Shown: piece by piece, positions 6,399 through 9,342 of the stretch
Layout: the number at the start of each line of letters is the position of its first letter
How positions within the stretch are numbered: position 1 is the first letter of the stretch
Assembly (NCBI GenBank): GCA_965603355.1
Contig: CBFDCQ010000103.1
Coordinates: 1-9,342 of the forward strand
Direction: 5' to 3'
DNA from: CBFDCQ01 sp965603355
GTDB lineage: Bacteria; Hydrogenedentota; CAZGCA01; CBFDCQ01
Length of the DNA stretch: 9,342 nt
Position numbers and translations under genes: made by a program
Notes under the pieces: generated by a model
The model's input: the letters and a program-made list of their open reading frames with translations, nothing else
Databases searched by the model: none
What the model was told of the DNA's origin: nothing

Positions 6399-7634
6399 TC
6401 AGGCGGGAACTACCTCCAACGTCCGTTCGACGACCTGTTTAGCAGTTCTTGCTGTCGCAACAGCCTCCTGAGCGGTTGACCCGCTCGTCATGACGTACCC
6501 GATCTTATCCCGCGACACGCAATCGATCGGCCGGGGCAGCGCGTCGCCCTCGTTCACATACCATACCACATCTTCGACGCCGGGTATCTCTTTTGCCGGG
6601 TCGAGAGAGGGGGCTTTCGTGAGTCGACCGGCCGGTGGAGTGAACCAGAGCAAGGCCGCGCCCCGCGTGTGCCTGTGTTCAAGGTCGGGTTTGTCACCCA
6701 TGCACGTTCTAATGGATTCGGTGGCGAGATCGACGCCGTATACGAGCGGCACGAGGTCGGTCGGGATGCGTCCGCCGCCGAGTCTTCCGGCAATCTCAAC
6801 GAGCCTGGGCCCTTCTTCAGTGAATATGACCTCTGTGTGTGTCGAACCATTTGTGAAACCTATTGCGCGGAGGCATTGAGCTGTAAGTTTTTCCGCGGAC
6901 TCGGCCTGGTCGGCGGTCAAGTCCGCAGGGAGGTATATCCCGAGGTCAAACCTGCGTGGCGGCTCGCTCCTGATCTTGGCGGTTATTGCGGCGTGCATGA
7001 CCTCTCCGTCGAAGACGACGCCTTCTACGCTTACCTCCTCGCCTTCCATGAACCGTTCGATGACGGCCTCACCACAGTAGCTCGCATCGAGCGCGTTGTT
7101 GACGGCGGCCGCGAGTTCGTGCTCGAGTAGAATCCTGGCGACGGAACGGCTGGCCTGCCCGTCAGCCGGTTTGACCACGAGCGGAAAGCCGATCAGTGCC
7201 GCTGCGTCGTTGGCTTCGGACATGTTGGACACAACCGCGAACGGTGGATTTGAGTTGACACCTTGTCCCTGCAGCGCGCGTCGCATCTCGCCCTTGTGAC
7301 GTACCTTGCGGGCGGTGTCGGCGGTAATTCCAGGCAGCCCGAGGCGTTGAGCAGCGGCGGCAGCGGCCTGGACGCCGACCTCTGCGGAGGGGTAGATCGC
7401 GTCCGCGCGGTGTTTCTTAGCTGCGCGGACCACGGCTTCGGGGTCGCGTATGTCGACAACCTCGCCGGCGTCCGCTGCAGCGAACCCCGGCGCGTCAGGG
7501 TTGCCGTCAATGGCGACGGTGAACAGGCCGAGATTCTTGGCGCGCTCGATATACGGTATCTGGTTGTGACCAGCGCCGCTTAACATGATTTTTCGGTTGT
7601 TCACGATGCGGATACCCCCATCTTCGACCGGCAT
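6399..7634 (-). CDS. ATP-grasp carboxylate-amine ligase (L-amino-acid-ligase-like)
   Basis: ATP-grasp ligases activate a carboxylate as acyl-phosphate and join it to an amine. In this 411-residue protein, residues 14-100 form the N-terminal alpha/beta domain (KIMLSGAGHNQIPYIERA). The ATP-grasp core follows, with KVRHKGEMR (110-118), VVKPADGQASRSV (153-165; K155 is the likely ATP-binding lysine), VIERFMEGEEVSVEG (191-205) and the metal/ATP loop EVIFTEEGPRLVEIAGRLGGG (from 268; E268 and E280). The C-terminal domain (about 325-407, with GAALLWFTPPAG and DKIGYVMTSG) resembles the C-terminal domain of BacD-type dipeptide ligases. It is first in a three-gene operon and divergent from a MATE exporter. 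The ATG at 7634 has AAAAGG close upstream; an in-frame GTG at 7604, giving MNNRKIMLSGAG, is a credible alternative. The substrates are unknown. Confidence 0.85.
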   Translation of the reverse strand: MPVEDGGIRIVNNRKIMLSGAGHNQIPYIERAKNLGLFTVAIDGNPDAPGFAAADAGEVVDIRDPEAVVRAAKKHRADAIYPSAEVGVQAAAAAAQRLGLPGITADTARKVRHKGEMRRALQGQGVNSNPPFAVVSNMSEANDAAALIGFPLVVKPADGQASRSVARILLEHELAAAVNNALDASYCGEAVIERFMEGEEVSVEGVVFDGEVMHAAITAKIRSEPPRRFDLGIYLPADLTADQAESAEKLTAQCLRAIGFTNGSTHTEVIFTEEGPRLVEIAGRLGGGRIPTDLVPLVYGVDLATESIRTCMGDKPDLEHRHTRGAALLWFTPPAGRLTKAPSLDPAKEIPGVEDVVWYVNEGDALPRPIDCVSRDKIGYVMTSGSTAQEAVATARTAKQVVERTLEVVPA

Positions 7635-7652
7635 AAGACCTTTTCGGGATTA

Positions 7653-7681
7653 ATCGTACCATCGGCGGCGTACTGTGTCAA
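7653..7681 (-). promoter_or_regulatory. Strong sigma-70-type promoter of the ligase-aldolase-dehydrogenase operon
   Basis: On the minus strand, perfect TTGACA (complement of 7676-7681), 17 nt, then TACGAT (complement of 7653-7658). The start would fall near 7646, leaving a very short leader of roughly 12 nt that contains AAAAGG before the ATG at 7634. If the GTG at 7604 is the real start, the leader is about 40 nt. Confidence 0.72.
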
Positions 7682-7685
7682 CGCG

Positions 7686-7720
7686 GCCCTCACCCTAACC
7701 CTCTCCCAGTGGGAGAGGGG
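7686..7720. repeat. Dispersed-type palindromic C/G-rich intergenic repeat
   Basis: The segment begins with GCCCTCACCCTAA and then forms a perfect 9-bp hairpin: CCCTCTCCC (7699-7707) pairs with GGGAGAGGG (7711-7719) around a 3-nt loop. This CCCTCACCCTAACCCTCTCCC-type palindrome is, from memory, a repeat found between genes in many unrelated bacterial genomes. A partly similar stretch (GAGAGGGGGCCGGACAGGG, 7737-7755) follows, echoing GAGAGGGGACCGGACCAGGG (7715-7734). It lies just upstream of the operon's -35 box, between divergent promoters, and is not a terminator for either gene. Confidence 0.6.
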
Positions 7721-7754
7721 ACCGGACCAGGGGGGGAGAGGGGGCCGGACAGGG

Positions 7755-7815
7755 TACGGTTTGACCGGCAGCGTTGCGTTGTGGTAGCGTTAGAGCCGTT
7801 ACCGGTTAAACCGTA
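7755..7815. promoter_or_regulatory. Paired operator-like palindromes between the ligase operon and the MATE gene
   Basis: TACGGTTTGACCGG (7755-7768) and CCGGTTAAACCGTA (7802-7815) form a 14-bp inverted repeat with one mismatch and a 33-nt spacer. Each arm is itself an 11-bp palindrome of the type CGGTTNAACCG, near perfect on the left (7757-7767) and perfect on the right (7803-7813), with centres 46 bp apart. Two palindromic sites in a divergent promoter region fit a dimeric repressor such as a TetR- or MarR-type protein; this is inference, as no regulator gene is in the window. The right site lies just before the MATE ribosome-binding site. The alternative is an RNA hairpin in the MATE leader. 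Confidence 0.55.
7761..7790 (+). promoter_or_regulatory. Possible promoter of the MATE exporter gene
   Basis: TTGACC (7761-7766), 18 nt, then TAGCGT (7785-7790). The -35 box is good and overlaps the left palindrome; the -10 box matches poorly. If real, transcription starts near 7797 and the right palindrome lies just downstream, so both sites would be placed for repression. Confidence 0.35.
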
Positions 7816-7827
7816 GAGAGGGGAGTT

Positions 7828-9225
7828 GTGTCTCGGATGACTGAAAAGAGCGGACATATCGTCGAGCGCGAGTCGCAGATGGCGGTGTTGAGAGATGTCT
7901 TGCGGATAGCGCTGCCGATGATCGTTGCGACGTCGTCAGCCACGATCATGCAGTTCGTCGACGCGTTGATGGTGTCGCGCGTGGGTGCGGAAGAGACCGC
8001 CGCGGTGGTTCCGGCGGGTATATCGGTGTTCGTATTCATGGCCTTTCTGATAGGCATCTTGAGCTGCACGAGCACGTTTGTGGGGCAGTGCTTTGGGGCC
8101 GGCAACAACGCTGATTGTGCGCGGTACGCGTGGCAGGGTGTATACATTGCGCTTGTTTCAGGTTGTTTGGTGACATTACTTTGGCCGGCGGCTCCGCACA
8201 TTTTCGCGGCTTTTGGTCACGGGGCGGAGGTTCAAGAACTGGAGGTTGCATATTTCCAGATCAGGCTCTTCAGTGTAGTCGGTCTGGCGATGAGTGTGGC
8301 GTTGAGCGGTTTCTTCCAGGCGGTCAGCCATCCGCGCATACCGATGATGGTGGCGATCTTCAGCAACCTGCTCAACATGGCGCTGGACTACGTGCTGATT
8401 TTCGGGAAGCTCGGGTTTGAGCCGATGGGTATAAGGGGCGCGGCCGTTGCCACGGTGATAGCGTCTTCGGTGCAGGGGCTGACGATGCTTGCGATCTTCC
8501 TGGGCCCTAGCTTCAACAACAAGTTCTCTTCACGCGCTGTGGTGAAGTGGGACTGGCATCGGATGGGTCGTCTTTTCAGCATAGGTTGGGCTGCTGGGGT
8601 GAATTTCGCGCTGGATGTGGCGAGCTGGTCGATTTTCACGAGCCTGGTGATTGGCCGGCTGGGGGATACACCATTAGCGGCGAGCAATATTGCCATTCAG
8701 ATTATGCATCTGTCGTTCATGCCGACGGTCGGGATCAGCATCGGCCTGACGGCGTTGGTGAGTCAGTGGATAGGCAGGAAGGACATCGCCGCGGCCAAAC
8801 GTCGGACGTACGTCGCGTTGAAACTCGGTATAGGCTATATGCTGATGATGGCGGTGTTCTTCTTTGTGTTTCGGAAGCAGCTCATATCGTTGTTCCGAAC
8901 CGATCCGGAGGTCGTGAGAATCGGATCAGCAATACTGATCGTCGCTGCGGTGTTCCAGATCTTTGACGCGACGGTAATCGTGATACGAGGCGCACTGAAG
9001 GGTGCGGGCGATACGCGTTGGGTCGCGATGTTTACCGTGCTATATGGATGGTTGGTTTTTCTGCCGACGAGTTACCTGTTTGCGTTCAGGCTGGGCCTTG
9101 GCGCTCCGGGCGCGTGGGTGGGCGCCGCACTTTATATCTTCTGTCTTGGTGTTACTCTCCTCTGGCGGTTCCACAGCGAGAAGTGGCGGAAAATAGATAT
9201 TTTCGGCGAGAGCGTTTCTCAGTGA
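7828..9225 (+). CDS. MATE-family multidrug/metabolite exporter
   Basis: This 465-residue inner-membrane protein has the length and about twelve hydrophobic segments typical of MATE antiporters, which exchange cationic drugs or metabolites for Na+ or H+. Recognisable family features are the first helix ALPMIVATSSATIMQFVDALMV (from residue 30), the amphipathic GISVFVFMAFLIGILSCTSTF region, the NLLNMALDYVLIFG segment in the N-terminal bundle, followed by the MGIRGAAVATVIA helix, and the equivalent pseudo-repeat of the C-terminal half (ASNIAIQIMHLSFMPTVGIS). Two starts are possible: GTG at 7828 with GAGG 6 nt upstream, and ATG at 7837 with GGAG 11 nt upstream. Residues 3-15 are charged and cytoplasmic either way. 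Its divergent position beside the ligase-aldolase operon suggests it may export that pathway's product; this is inferred. Substrate cannot be read from sequence. Confidence 0.92.
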   Translation: MSRMTEKSGHIVERESQMAVLRDVLRIALPMIVATSSATIMQFVDALMVSRVGAEETAAVVPAGISVFVFMAFLIGILSCTSTFVGQCFGAGNNADCARYAWQGVYIALVSGCLVTLLWPAAPHIFAAFGHGAEVQELEVAYFQIRLFSVVGLAMSVALSGFFQAVSHPRIPMMVAIFSNLLNMALDYVLIFGKLGFEPMGIRGAAVATVIASSVQGLTMLAIFLGPSFNNKFSSRAVVKWDWHRMGRLFSIGWAAGVNFALDVASWSIFTSLVIGRLGDTPLAASNIAIQIMHLSFMPTVGISIGLTALVSQWIGRKDIAAAKRRTYVALKLGIGYMLMMAVFFFVFRKQLISLFRTDPEVVRIGSAILIVAAVFQIFDATVIVIRGALKGAGDTRWVAMFTVLYGWLVFLPTSYLFAFRLGLGAPGAWVGAALYIFCLGVTLLWRFHSEKWRKIDIFGESVSQ

Positions 9226-9320
9226 TCGCTGGTTCTTGCTAGATTGCTTCCTTTTGGCGGGCGGAACTCCGTCCATCCTTTCCATTTCCATCTATTGACG
9301 GACTCTCCACGGCGAGCAAG

Positions 9321-9340
9321 CAGGAATGTCTGTCCCACCA
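9321..9340. repeat. Possible edge of a dispersed repeat downstream of the MATE gene
   Basis: CAGGAATGTCTGTCCCACCA resembles a GTGGGACAGACATTCCTG-type sequence that I recall as repeated between genes in uncultured-bacterium genomes. Only the edge is in the window, so this is tentative. The rest of 9226-9342 contains no gene and no convincing terminator. Confidence 0.25.
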
Positions 9341-9342
9341 AA

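Noticed and set aside
4253..7634. Pyrrolysine (pylBCD) cluster
   Set aside because: The ATP-grasp and Rossmann order is reminiscent, but the middle gene is a DRE-TIM aldolase, not radical-SAM PylB, and the Rossmann protein does not read like PylD. No pylS or pylT is present.
7755..7815. Second BirA operator
   Set aside because: The arms contain GGTTTGACC and GGTTAAACC, but the spacing and the internal palindromes do not fit the BirA dyad.
9268..9302. Terminator after the MATE gene
   Set aside because: TCCGTC and GACGGA could pair, but the loop is over 20 nt, the stem is only 6 bp and no T-run follows.

Overview
The window is a GC-rich bacterial segment of nine genes. Eight lie head-to-tail on the minus strand (bases 1 to 7634) and one is on the plus strand. 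The lineage cannot be fixed from sequence alone. The ECF sigma/large anti-sigma pair, the interspersed repeats of a kind I associate with Planctomycetota- or Armatimonadota-like metagenomic genomes, and the cysteine pattern of BioB together suggest an uncultured, possibly anaerobic environmental bacterium. That is inference.

Bases 1-1850 hold biotin synthesis. bioB and bioF (bioF is cut by the window edge) overlap by 4 bp (ATGA) and are read leftward. Upstream is a TTGACA / 18 nt / TACTAT promoter. Its -35 box is embedded in a BirA-like dyad, CTGTCAACC-N15-GGTTTACCG, so the operon is probably repressed by BirA with biotinyl-AMP.

Bases 1874-4050 hold an ECF sigma factor and a single-pass membrane protein, overlapping by 1 bp (TAATG). 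The membrane protein is the likely anti-sigma/sensor. It lacks a zinc anti-sigma motif and has a large extracytoplasmic part. Between this pair and the next operon (4051-4252) is a dispersed-type repeat: a perfect 8-bp hairpin and 2.4 copies of a 39-bp unit.

Bases 4253-7634 hold the most interesting part, a compact three-gene operon from a strong TTGACA / 17 nt / TACGAT promoter. In order of transcription it encodes an ATP-grasp carboxylate-amine ligase of the L-amino-acid-ligase type, a DmpG/BphI-like DRE-TIM aldolase with altered active-site residues, and an unassigned Rossmann-fold dehydrogenase-like protein. A MATE exporter (7828-9225) is transcribed divergently, and the shared intergenic region carries two copies of an 11-bp palindrome (CGGTTNAACCG type) plus a dispersed C/G-rich repeat.

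The working hypothesis is that the operon builds a small amino-acid- or hydroxyacid-derived molecule: C-C bond formation, redox step, ATP-dependent ligation. The MATE protein may export it, with logic like bacilysin (ligase plus exporter) but different chemistry. The product is unknown.
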